Below, one piece after another: positions 1 through 5,614 of a DNA stretch of 7,643 nt. Below the pieces are notes generated by a model. It was not told where the DNA came from and ran no database searches. It saw only the letters and a program-made list of their open reading frames with translations. Location of the stretch: the NCBI GenBank assembly GCA_002352945.1, contig DDHL01000010.1, positions 45,458 to 53,100 of the forward strand, written 5' to 3'. The position numbers and the translations under genes were made by a program. The stretch comes from Campylobacteraceae bacterium UBA1877 (GTDB lineage: Bacteria > Campylobacterota > Campylobacteria > Campylobacterales > Campylobacteraceae). Positions within the stretch are counted from its first letter, which is position 1. Every line of letters starts with the position of its first letter.

Positions 1-329
1 TACCAGGAACTGCACTCTCAGGTGGCCAGCAGCAGCGTTTGTGCATTGCAAGAGCAATTGCAGTAAAACCTGATGTGATTTTAATGGATGAGCCTACATC
101 GGCACTAGATCCAATCTCAACACAGACAATTGAAAATTTGATGGTTGAGCTTAAAGAAAAATTTACAATTATTGTAGTAACCCACAATATGCAGCAAGCT
201 GCCAGAGTTGCTGATTATACTGCATTTTTTCATCTTGGAGATTTGATTGAGTATGGCGAAACCGAACAGATTTTTGTCAACCCAAAAGAGGAGAAAACCG
301 AGCAGTATATTACTGGTAAATTTGGCTAA
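1..329 (+). CDS. pstB: Phosphate ABC transporter ATP-binding protein PstB (C-terminal part)
   Basis: This is the ATPase subunit of the PstSCAB phosphate importer, which hydrolyses ATP on the cytoplasmic face of the inner membrane to drive phosphate uptake. The reading frame enters at base 3 and is cut by the window edge, so the Walker A half is missing. What remains is diagnostic. It has the ABC signature [14 protein letters not shown] with the extra Gln pair and LCIARA typical of PstB, a Walker B/D-loop [16 protein letters not shown], and an H-loop [19 protein letters not shown]. The PstB-like tail contains [13 protein letters not shown] and ends in YITGKFG. The visible 108 codons are about 40 percent of a usual 250-residue PstB. 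No phoU follows; the next gene is unrelated and has its own promoter, so pstB is probably the last gene of its operon. No clear intrinsic terminator is seen after the stop. An internal TTG at 39 is not a start; it lies within the signature motif. Confidence 0.95.
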   Translation, partial: PGTALSGGQQQRLCIARAIAVKPDVILMDEPTSALDPISTQTIENLMVELKEKFTIIVVTHNMQQAARVADYTAFFHLGDLIEYGETEQIFVNPKEEKTEQYITGKFG

Positions 330-336
330 TTGATCT

Positions 337-348
337 TTTACATGTAAA
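337..348. promoter_or_regulatory. 12-bp perfect palindrome TTTACATGTAAA, possible operator
   Basis: The sequence TTTACATGTAAA is fully self-complementary and lies in the pstB-fetB spacer. If the TATAAT at 370-375 is the -10 box and transcription begins near 382, the palindrome is centred about 40 bases upstream, where an activator or repressor could contact polymerase. A shorter copy (TTACATGTAA, followed by A as here) lies at 4810-4819 before gph. No regulator can be named from the sequence, and AT-rich palindromes also occur by chance. Confidence 0.35.
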
Positions 349-369
349 GCATCTTAAAATTTATTTGAC

Positions 370-375
370 TATAAT
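370..375 (+). promoter_or_regulatory. Putative -10 box (TATAAT) for the uORF/fetB transcript
   Basis: A consensus TATAAT hexamer lies in AT-rich spacer DNA. It would start transcription near position 382, about 20 bases before the uORF start and 70 before fetB. There is no good -35 at 17 bp, and the extended TGn is absent. A weak -35 is usual for the main sigma factor of Campylobacterota. Start site is inferred from spacing only. Confidence 0.45.
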
Positions 376-402
376 TTTACAAACTATTTTCAAAGGATTA
401 GG

Positions 403-456
403 ATGCAACTTTGTTTTGTGGATTTAGCCAATAGGACCCAAGGGTTTTTTGCATGA
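403..456 (+). CDS. Possible 17-codon leader ORF coupled to fetB
   Basis: A short ORF begins at ATG 403 and encodes MQLCFVDLANRTQGFFA. Its ribosome site, AAAGGA at 392-397, has good spacing and is at least as good as the one for the following gene. Its TGA stop (454-456) overlaps the fetB ATG (453-455) as ATGA, the classic arrangement for translational coupling. I do not recognise the peptide. It has no run of one amino acid that would suggest an attenuation leader. It could be a real small protein, a leader that feeds ribosomes to fetB, or a chance ORF. Its short length means the reading frame alone is weak evidence; the ribosome site and the overlap are the reasons for listing it. Confidence 0.35.
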   Translation: MQLCFVDLANRTQGFFA

Positions 457-1139
457 TTATCCCCCTAAGTTCCCTCTCTTTAATGGCTTTGCCTTTGATT
501 CTATTGGCTTTTGTTATGCACAAATGGGGTTTTTCTCCAAAGTTTTTAGGAGTTGCATCCTTGCGCATGGTCTTGCAGCTTCTAACTATTGGATATATGC
601 TCGTTTTTTTATTTAAAACTCCAAGTCCATGGATTAGCGGAGCCGTTTTTGGAGTGATGCTTTTAGCCTCCTCTTTTATTGCAAGAAGGCATATGAAAAA
701 AGGGGGTTTTAGAGCATTAAAAATGTTGCTAATAAGTATTGCTATTGTCTCTTTTTGCATGTTGAGTTTTGTGATGTATGTGATTGATGCAGATCCTTGG
801 TACAATCCCCAATACTTTATTCCACTAGCAGGCATGATAGTCGCTTCAAGCATGAATGCACTCAGTCTTTTTGCAGAGCGCTTAAAAAGCGAGCTTCAAC
901 AACACCCCTTTGAAGTAGCTAGAAATAAGGCTTTTAATGCTTCATTAATTCCTCAGTTTAACTCCTTTTTGGCCGTTGGACTCGTTTCACTTCCTGGAGT
1001 CATGACGGGCCAAATTCTTTCTGGAGTTTCTCCATTGATTGCAGTAAGATATCAGATAGTTGTTATGGTTATGGTTTTATGTTCGGCTGCATTTTCTGTT
1101 TTTATTTACACTTTTTTGAGCAATTTGAAGCGAGATTAA
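453..1139 (+). CDS. fetB: UPF0014/FetB-family ABC transporter permease
   Basis: This is a 228-residue polytopic inner-membrane protein of the UPF0014 family (E. coli YbbM/FetB), slightly shorter than the usual 250-260. In E. coli, FetB with its ATPase FetA is linked to iron export and oxidative-stress tolerance; the substrate here is an inference by family. The family hallmark is clear: FIPLAGMIVASSMNALSL at about residues 122-139, then LIPQFNSFLAVGLVSLPG and VMTGQILSGVSPLIAVRYQ at about 165-201. Hydrophobic stretches near residues 7-23, 37-54, 60-76, 90-110, 122-140, 172-190 and 200-223 give six or seven membrane passes. The start at 453 has AAGGG 8 bases upstream and already aligns with the usual family N-terminus, so no longer protein is expected. 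No fetA ATPase gene is adjacent; the upstream ATPase is PstB, which belongs to phosphate transport. A strong hairpin about 95 bases after the stop probably ends the transcript. Confidence 0.85.
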   Translation: MIIPLSSLSLMALPLILLAFVMHKWGFSPKFLGVASLRMVLQLLTIGYMLVFLFKTPSPWISGAVFGVMLLASSFIARRHMKKGGFRALKMLLISIAIVSFCMLSFVMYVIDADPWYNPQYFIPLAGMIVASSMNALSLFAERLKSELQQHPFEVARNKAFNASLIPQFNSFLAVGLVSLPGVMTGQILSGVSPLIAVRYQIVVMVMVLCSAAFSVFIYTFLSNLKRD

Positions 1140-1233
1140 CTCTTTATTTACTAAAGGTTTAGATGATATTTACTCATTAGAGTTACAATTTCATAGTCCA
1201 ACGACTAACTCCTTTTTGTAGCACTAAGATTTT

Positions 1234-1279
1234 TACCAAAAAGCATCCAAGTTACCCGCCTTGGATGCCGTTTTTGGTA
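1234..1279 (+). terminator. Long hairpin with T-tract downstream of fetB
   Basis: GCATCCAAG (1243-1251) and CTTGGATGC (1260-1268) form a perfect 9-bp stem with an 8-base loop. The flanks also pair: TACCAAAAA (1234-1242) with TTTTTGGTA (1271-1279), leaving only a CG bulge at 1269-1270. The result is about 18 paired bases. The T-run at 1271-1275 and the matching upstream A-run are what a bidirectional intrinsic terminator looks like. It fits as the end of the fetB transcript. The same 3' arm overlaps the promoter proposed for the next gene. Confidence 0.7.
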
Positions 1280-1283
1280 CAAT
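1271..1283 (+). promoter_or_regulatory. Extended -10 promoter for the substrate-binding protein gene
   Basis: TTTTTGGTACAAT combines a T-tract, a TGn extension (1275-1277) and a near-consensus -10 TACAAT (1278-1283), matching the Campylobacter-type extended -10 pattern. Normal spacing puts the transcript start at about 1289-1291, on or next to the ATG at 1291. The gene has no Shine-Dalgarno sequence, which agrees with a leaderless or nearly leaderless mRNA. The start site itself is inferred. Confidence 0.5.
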
Positions 1284-1290
1284 GATACTC

Positions 1291-2793
1291 ATGAAAACAC
1301 TATTTTTAGCAATCCTTTTTCCCATCTTTGTTTTTGGTCAAACCCTGCATCTTTCAATTAGTTCAAATCCAAGCAGGCTAAATCCATTAATCGCTACCGA
1401 TAATGCAAGCAGCACAATCCATCAATGGATTTTTAACGGCCTTGTGCGCTATGATAAAAATGGAGAGGTTGAACCCGATCTTGCAAAATCCTACCGCTTT
1501 ATTACACCTACGCAATTAGAATTTACTTTAAGAGATGATGTCTATTGGAGCGATGGAGAGCCTTTTAGTGCCAAAGATGTAATTTTTACATACAAAACCA
1601 TCACCTCTCCAAAGGTATTTACTCCCTATTCAAGTGGATTTGATATGGTTGAGTCGGTTCAAGCTGTTGGAGAGTATAGGGTTATTGTTAATTACAAAGC
1701 TCCTTATTTTAAGGCTTTAGAAATTTGGATGATGGGAATTGTTCCATACCATCTGCTTCATGATAGCAAAGACATTATGACAGATTCATTTAATCAAAAT
1801 CCCGTTGGCACAGGTCCATACATTCTTGAAACCTTTGAATTATCAAAGAATATTGTTTTGGGAGCCAATCCAAACTATTATGAAGGCAAGCCAAATATTG
1901 ATCGACTCATTTTCCATTTTCTTCCAGATCCTGCCACTGAATTTATGATGATTCGATCAAAAAAGCTCGATTTAAGCAGTATTAGTCCTTTGCAGTATGA
2001 GCGCCAGCTTGATGAGAGTTTTCATGAAACTTATAGGGTGATTGAAAATATCTCCCACTCATATACTTATGTGGGTTTTAATTTACAAACTAAACCCTTT
2101 AATGATATCAGGGTGCGCAAAGCTTTAAGTTATGCAATCGATCGCCAAGCCTTGGTTGATATTTTGCTATTTGGACATGGAAGGGTTTGCACAGGTCCTT
2201 TTATGCCAGGAACTAATGCTTTTAATCCTCATGTAAAACCGCCTAAGCAAGATTTAGAAAAAGCGAAGAAACTTTTGGCTGAAGCTGGATATGGTGAGTC
2301 AAACCCCCTGACATTTACTCTTACAACATCAGCAGGTGGGCGTGCAAATGTGGCTGAAATTTTACAGCATCAGTTATCAAAAATTGGTGTTGTTATGAAG
2401 ATACGGGTTTTAGAGTGGCAGGCTTTTTTAAATACGGTGATTTTACCAAAACGGTTTGAGGCGGTGCTGCTTGCTTGGAGTTTGGGGCTCAAAAGTGATG
2501 CATACAGTATTTGGCATAGCGAGTCAATTCGTAAAGGAGGATTTAATTTTGTCGGATACAAAAACGAAAAAGTCGATAAATTAATTAAAAAAGCAGAGCA
2601 GATTGTCGATCCAGACGAGTTTGGTCGAATTTATCAAGAGATTTTTGCCCTCATTGCTAACGATGTACCCTATCTCTTTTTATATATTCCAAATAGCCTT
2701 AGTGTTGTAAATCGTACGATTTTTCCAATAGAACCATCTATAATTGGTATTACACATAATCTAATTAAGTGGAATAAAATGATTCAAAAATAA
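1291..2793 (+). CDS. Exported ABC transporter substrate-binding protein, family 5 (peptide/nickel type)
   Basis: This is a periplasmic solute-binding protein of the SBP_bac_5 family (DppA/OppA/NikA-like), 500 residues, the usual size. Such proteins capture oligopeptides, nickel complexes or similar solutes and hand them to an inner-membrane ABC permease; the ligand cannot be told from sequence. Residues 1-16 form a signal peptide (MK, then a hydrophobic core ending VFG before QTLHLS) with no lipobox Cys, so it should be soluble. Family features in order: LNPLIATDNAS near 30-40, DLAKSYRF near 63-70 and WSDGEPFSAKDVIFTYKTI near 86-104. These are followed by NPVGTGPYIL and, near 270, FNDIRVRKALSYAIDRQAL. 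ATG 1291 is chosen because the signal peptide starts there and a promoter ends just before it. ATG 1282 is in frame but lies within or against the -10 box. No permease or ATPase genes adjoin; it is an orphan here. Confidence 0.88.
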   Translation: MKTLFLAILFPIFVFGQTLHLSISSNPSRLNPLIATDNASSTIHQWIFNGLVRYDKNGEVEPDLAKSYRFITPTQLEFTLRDDVYWSDGEPFSAKDVIFTYKTITSPKVFTPYSSGFDMVESVQAVGEYRVIVNYKAPYFKALEIWMMGIVPYHLLHDSKDIMTDSFNQNPVGTGPYILETFELSKNIVLGANPNYYEGKPNIDRLIFHFLPDPATEFMMIRSKKLDLSSISPLQYERQLDESFHETYRVIENISHSYTYVGFNLQTKPFNDIRVRKALSYAIDRQALVDILLFGHGRVCTGPFMPGTNAFNPHVKPPKQDLEKAKKLLAEAGYGESNPLTFTLTTSAGGRANVAEILQHQLSKIGVVMKIRVLEWQAFLNTVILPKRFEAVLLAWSLGLKSDAYSIWHSESIRKGGFNFVGYKNEKVDKLIKKAEQIVDPDEFGRIYQEIFALIANDVPYLFLYIPNSLSVVNRTIFPIEPSIIGITHNLIKWNKMIQK

Positions 2794-2801
2794 ATAAATT
2801 A

Positions 2802-2810
2802 TGTTATAAT
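2802..2810 (+). promoter_or_regulatory. Extended -10 promoter for the ompA-family gene
   Basis: TGTTATAAT is a perfect extended -10 (TGn + TATAAT), only 9 bases beyond the previous stop codon. It predicts a start near 2817 and a 5' leader of about 28 bases. The leader carries AAGGA at 2834-2838, six bases before ATG 2845. The consensus match fits the high expression usual for a major outer-membrane protein. Confidence 0.75.
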
Positions 2811-2844
2811 GAATCTTATCTAAACAAATTCTTAAGGATAAAAC

Positions 2845-3933
2845 ATGAAAAAAGCTGTCGTAGCTCTTGGATTGGTAGGAGTTTTGGCTGTTTCCGGACA
2901 AGCCTATAAATATGAGATAACACCTACTATTGGAGGTGTTGTACCAGAGGGAAACTTAGACTTGGATGATGCTCTAAGTTATGGATTGCGATTTGGTGTT
3001 AATATAGAAGACTATTTTTTCAATCAGATTGAAGCAGGAATTGAACATGCTCCAGAGGTTGATGTAGAAAATACAAATCTAGACACCGATGTTACAAGAT
3101 TTTTTGTAAACCTTGTAAAAGAGTATGAAATTGCCTCTAAAACAAGCCTTTACGGTTTAGTTGGTGTAGGCTATGAGCGCTTTAGCCAAGAATTGGCCGA
3201 CAATGATAGTGATGGATTTGGAAACTATGGTGTTGGTATTAAATATGCCCTTACTGATGCACTAAATTTAAAAGCAGATGTTCGCCATGCAATCTCATTT
3301 CAAGGAAGCGACAATTTACTCTATAGTATTGGACTTAGCTTTCCTTTTGGTAAAGAGGCTAAGCCAGAGCCAGCTAAGTATGTAGAGCCTAAACCAGAGC
3401 CGGCTCCAATGCCAGCACCTGACTTTGATGGTGACGGCGTAGCTAATGGATACGATAAGTGCCCTAACACTCCAAGAGGTGTAAAAGTTGATGCCTATGG
3501 ATGTGAAATGGATAGTGATAAAGATGGGGTAGTTGACAGTAAAGATGAGTGTCCAGATACTCCAATGGGTGTTAAAGTAAATGAGGTTGGATGTGTTCCA
3601 ACAGTTACTCTTCGAGTTATGTTTGATTTTGATAAAGCTACAATCAAATCTGAGTATATGAATAAAATTAGAGAGGTTGCAGACTTTTTGAAAAAATATG
3701 AGCAGTATAATGTTAAACTTGAAGGACACACTGATAGCAAAGGCAGTGCAGCATACAATGAGAAGCTATCACTTGCTCGTGCACAAGCTGTTGCAAAGGC
3801 TTTAGAAGATCTTGGAATTGACAAAAGCCGCATCAGTGCTGAAGGTTTTGGCGAAATGCAGCCAGTTGCAACAAACGATACAGAAGAGGGAAGAAGCCTT
3901 AATCGTCGTGTTGAAGCAAAATTTCGCGACTAA
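2845..3933 (+). CDS. OmpA-family outer membrane protein with TSP3-type linker (OprF/CadF-like)
   Basis: This 362-residue outer-membrane protein ties the outer membrane to peptidoglycan and may act as a porin or adhesin. Residues 1-20 are a signal peptide ending SGQA before YKYE. Residues about 21-168 are an eight-stranded beta-barrel ending in GLSFPFG. A Pro/Glu-rich linker (about 170-192) leads to two acidic thrombospondin type 3-like repeats, DFDGDGVANGYDKCPNTP (from 193) and DSDKDGVVDSKDECPDTP (from 223). Each repeat closes with a second Cys, and they are expected to bind calcium and form disulfides. The C-terminal OmpA domain (about 253-362) has FDFDKATI, GHTDSKGS, YNEKLSLARAQAV and NRRVEAK. 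Asp297 and Arg312 match E. coli OmpA Asp271 and Arg286, which bind diaminopimelate. The domain order resembles Pseudomonas OprF and Campylobacter CadF, but the CadF fibronectin motif FRLS is absent, so adhesion is not claimed. A strong promoter and ribosome site precede it. mscS follows within 10 bases. Confidence 0.92.
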   Translation: MKKAVVALGLVGVLAVSGQAYKYEITPTIGGVVPEGNLDLDDALSYGLRFGVNIEDYFFNQIEAGIEHAPEVDVENTNLDTDVTRFFVNLVKEYEIASKTSLYGLVGVGYERFSQELADNDSDGFGNYGVGIKYALTDALNLKADVRHAISFQGSDNLLYSIGLSFPFGKEAKPEPAKYVEPKPEPAPMPAPDFDGDGVANGYDKCPNTPRGVKVDAYGCEMDSDKDGVVDSKDECPDTPMGVKVNEVGCVPTVTLRVMFDFDKATIKSEYMNKIREVADFLKKYEQYNVKLEGHTDSKGSAAYNEKLSLARAQAVAKALEDLGIDKSRISAEGFGEMQPVATNDTEEGRSLNRRVEAKFRD

Positions 3934-3943
3934 GGGTTAAATG

Positions 3944-4744
3944 ATGGATTTTTCAATTGATACAATAGTAGCTCTTTTAACCACATATGGATTGCGCATC
4001 ATTGGCGCAATCCTTATTTTTTATATTGGAAAAAAAGTTGCTAAATGGATTAGCAATATTGCAGTTAAGGGTTTGCAAAAATCAGGTGTTGATGAAACTT
4101 TATGTAAATTTCTTACAAATGTAATTTATGGCGTTTTAATAGCAGTTGTTATATTAGCAGCCCTTTCAAATCTAGGAGTAGAAACCAGTTCGTTTGTGGC
4201 TATGTTTGGTGCCGTCGGCTTGGCTGTCGGTTTGGCATTTAAAGATGCCTTTGCAAATGTTGGCGCTGGTGTTTTGCTTATAGTTTTCAGGCCTTTTAAA
4301 GTTGGTGATTATATAACAGTTGGGGGCGAATCTGGAACAGTTGAGGAGATCAATCTCTTTAGCGTGCAACTTAAAACTCCCGATAATAAACTTATTATAA
4401 TGCCCAATGGAAGTACAGTTGGAACCACTATCATAAACTACTCTGCAAAGGCGACAAGACGTGTCGATTTTGTCTTTGGGGTTGGTTATGAAGATGATTT
4501 AAAATTGGTTAAATCTACTTTAAAAGAGATTATCTCAAATGATTCTAGAGTTTTATCTGACCCTGAGCCTTTCGTGGGTGTTTCGGAATTGGCCGATAGT
4601 AGTGTCAATTTTGTAGTGCGCGTGTGGGTTAAGAGTGAAGATTACTGGGGTGTCTATTTTGATACCATTGAAAATGTAAAATTAACCTTTGATTCCAAAG
4701 GTATTTCAATTCCTTATCCACAAATGGATATTCACCAAAAATAA
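3944..4744 (+). CDS. mscS: Small-conductance mechanosensitive channel MscS
   Basis: This is a homoheptameric inner-membrane channel that opens on membrane tension and releases solutes after osmotic downshock. The protein has 266 residues, against 286 in E. coli MscS, and aligns over nearly its full length. TM1 is at about 14-28, TM2 58-78 and the pore helix TM3 83-113 (GAVGLAVGLAFKDAFANVGAGVLL in two parts). Then come VFRPFKVGDYI, the beta domain with MPNGSTVGTTIINYS, and the C-terminal SIPYPQMDI. The pore-constriction leucines (E. coli L105 and L109) are kept as L93 and L97. The E. coli Q112-G113 pair is Lys100-Asp101 here. Start choice: ATG 3944 is 7 bases from AAGGG (3932-3936), which overlaps the ompA stop; ATG 3941 is the alternative and adds one Met. 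The gene is probably read through from ompA. A terminator-like hairpin in codons 16-24 may reduce that read-through. Confidence 0.93.
   Translation: MDFSIDTIVALLTTYGLRIIGAILIFYIGKKVAKWISNIAVKGLQKSGVDETLCKFLTNVIYGVLIAVVILAALSNLGVETSSFVAMFGAVGLAVGLAFKDAFANVGAGVLLIVFRPFKVGDYITVGGESGTVEEINLFSVQLKTPDNKLIIMPNGSTVGTTIINYSAKATRRVDFVFGVGYEDDLKLVKSTLKEIISNDSRVLSDPEPFVGVSELADSSVNFVVRVWVKSEDYWGVYFDTIENVKLTFDSKGISIPYPQMDIHQK
3989..4025 (+). terminator. Terminator-like hairpin inside the start of mscS
   Basis: GGATTGCGC (3989-3997) and GCGCAATCC (4005-4013) form a perfect 9-bp stem with a 7-base loop, followed directly by TTATTTTTTATATT. This is a good rho-independent terminator shape, yet it lies 45 bases into the mscS coding region. 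No other hairpin is found between the ompA stop (3933) and mscS (3941/3944). It could therefore be the main 3' end of the ompA transcript, with some read-through for mscS. Translation of mscS would disrupt the hairpin. Confidence 0.5.
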
Positions 4745-4750
4745 CTTTTT

Positions 4751-4771
4751 ACCGCTCCACTTTGGAGCGGT
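4751..4771 (+). terminator. Hairpin after mscS, probable transcript end
   Basis: ACCGCTCCA (4751-4759) and TGGAGCGGT (4763-4771) form a perfect, GC-rich 9-bp stem with a 3-base loop, 7 bases after the mscS stop. The T-run (4782-4787) starts 10 bases after the stem instead of at once, so it is not a textbook intrinsic terminator. It may still end or protect the mRNA. It separates mscS from gph. Confidence 0.6.
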
Positions 4772-4799
4772 CTATCATACGTTTTTTATACTCCCAAAG

Positions 4800-4805
4800 T
4801 ACAAT
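4800..4805 (+). promoter_or_regulatory. Putative -10 box (TACAAT) for gph
   Basis: TACAAT in the mscS-gph spacer would start transcription near 4812 and leave a leader of about 17 bases that includes the ribosome site. There is no TGn extension and no clear -35. An alternative -10, TATACT, lies at 4787-4792. The upstream hairpin makes a separate promoter likely. Confidence 0.3.
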
Positions 4806-4809
4806 ACGC

Positions 4810-4819
4810 TTACATGTAA
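4810..4819. promoter_or_regulatory. Second ACATGT-centred palindrome (TTACATGTAA)
   Basis: A 10-bp perfect palindrome sits at the predicted transcript start of gph and directly abuts its ribosome site (AAAGGA, 4818-4823). It shares the 11 bases TTACATGTAAA with 338-348. A protein bound here could block transcription. Chance sharing of an 11-mer in an AT-rich 7.6-kb window is quite possible, so this is tentative. Confidence 0.3.
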
Positions 4820-4828
4820 AGGAAGATG

Positions 4829-5461
4829 ATGTCTTTTATTTTATTTGATTTAGATGGAACACTTATTGATTCAACCGATGCAATTTTAGAGAGTTTTGAT
4901 GTTGCATTTAGTGCAATGGGCGATAAAAGCAAGGATCCAAAGGCAATAACTGCCTTAATTGGACACCCGCTAGATAAGATGTTTTTAGAGCTTGGAGTAA
5001 AAGAAGAAAAAGTGTGGGATTATGTGAGTGCATACAAGAACCATTATAGGAAAATTTCAGGTCAAAAAACAACCCTTTTGCCAACTGCAAAAGAGGCTGT
5101 AAAACTTGCTGCTTCTTATGCAAAACTAGCAGTTGTGACAACAAAGACGAGCCAATACTCTAAAGAGCTGCTAGAAAAACTTGAGATTTTAGATGCTTTT
5201 GAATTATTAATTGGAAGAGAAGATGTGCTCAACCCAAAACCCCATCCCGAACCCATTGAAAAAGCACTACTATGTTTAAATGCTAATAAGGCCCATTCAT
5301 GGATGGTTGGAGATACTTGCATGGATATGATTGCAGCTACGAAAGCTGGCATTAAGGGAGTTGGAGTAACTTGTGGGTATGGGGATGAAAAAAGTTTGCA
5401 AAGTTGCGCATCCTTTGTTGCAAAGAGTCCGCTTATGGCTGTAGAAAGAATTTTGAAATAA
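4829..5461 (+). CDS. gph: HAD-superfamily phosphatase, Gph/PpaX type (probable phosphoglycolate phosphatase)
   Basis: This is a soluble cytoplasmic phosphohydrolase of 210 residues, the normal length for the Gph/PpaX branch. These enzymes remove phosphate from small molecules such as 2-phosphoglycolate or pyrophosphate, via an aspartyl-phosphate intermediate and Mg2+. All four HAD motifs are present. Motif I is FDLDGTLIDS with Asp7 as nucleophile and Asp9 as acid/base. Motif II is VVTTKTS (Thr104/Thr105 area). Motif III is Lys137 in NPKPHPEP, and motif IV is GDTCMDM with Asp162 and Asp166. An alpha-helical cap lies between residues about 15 and 80 and includes IGHPLDKMFLELG, typical of the subgroup. 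ATG 4829 is preferred because AGGA lies 5 bases before it; ATG 4826 would be only 2 bases away. The gene stands alone between a hairpin and the nifJ leader. Class and fold are clear; the exact substrate is inferred from similarity only. Confidence 0.85.
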   Translation: MSFILFDLDGTLIDSTDAILESFDVAFSAMGDKSKDPKAITALIGHPLDKMFLELGVKEEKVWDYVSAYKNHYRKISGQKTTLLPTAKEAVKLAASYAKLAVVTTKTSQYSKELLEKLEILDAFELLIGREDVLNPKPHPEPIEKALLCLNANKAHSWMVGDTCMDMIAATKAGIKGVGVTCGYGDEKSLQSCASFVAKSPLMAVERILK

Positions 5462-5516
5462 AACATGATACGTATGGGAACATCACCTTAAGCTTTATTT
5501 CATGATTCTTTGTTTT

Positions 5517-5546
5517 GCATATTCTTAACCTAGTCTTAAGAGATGC
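5517..5546. promoter_or_regulatory. Inverted repeat upstream of nifJ (TCTTAA-N7-TTAAGA)
   Basis: TCTTAA (5523-5528) and TTAAGA (5536-5541) are perfect inverted arms seven bases apart. GCAT (5517-5520) and ATGC (5543-5546) extend the symmetry beyond a small mismatch. No T-run follows, so a terminator for gph is unlikely. An operator for a dimeric regulator of nifJ is the better reading. The regulator is unknown. Confidence 0.4.
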
Positions 5547-5550
5547 GTTT

Positions 5551-5574
5551 GTAGAATAGGTACTATTTTTCTAC
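5551..5574. promoter_or_regulatory. Second dyad and possible -10 in the nifJ leader
   Basis: GTAGAATAG (5551-5559) pairs with CTA (5563-5565) and TTCTAC (5569-5574), with a TTT bulge, forming an imperfect dyad just after the first inverted repeat. TAGAAT at 5552-5557, preceded by TTTG, is the best -10 candidate for nifJ and would start transcription near 5564. The dyad would then straddle the start site. The promoter call is weak because TG directly abuts the hexamer. Confidence 0.3.
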
Positions 5575-5614
5575 ACGATGAAGATCAACTATAAACTAAA
5601 TGCAAGGGGAACTT

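Noticed and set aside
436..450. ACCC..GGGT followed by T-run before fetB, as a terminator or attenuator
   Set aside because: The loop would be only two bases, or the stem only three pairs with a tetraloop. That is too weak to terminate.
398..853. 151-codon ORF on the - strand opposite fetB
   Set aside because: It is antisense to a clear UPF0014 gene, its translation resembles no family I know, and it has no promoter or ribosome site of its own.
1140..1233. Possible small RNA or small gene between fetB and the hairpin
   Set aside because: Only a five-codon ORF (ATG 1163) is present. I see no tRNA-like fold and no convincing promoter.
1261..1290. Upstream TTG (1261) or ATG (1282) start for the substrate-binding protein
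   Set aside because: TTG 1261 lies in the terminator hairpin and ATG 1282 overlaps the -10 box. The signal peptide begins cleanly at ATG 1291.
3316..3833. Two - strand ORFs (137 and 112 codons) opposite the ompA-family gene
   Set aside because: They mirror the low-stop reverse frames of the OmpA coding sequence. Their translations are low-complexity and unlike any known protein.
4908..5466. Two - strand ORFs opposite gph
   Set aside because: They are shadows of a gene with all four HAD motifs intact on the + strand.
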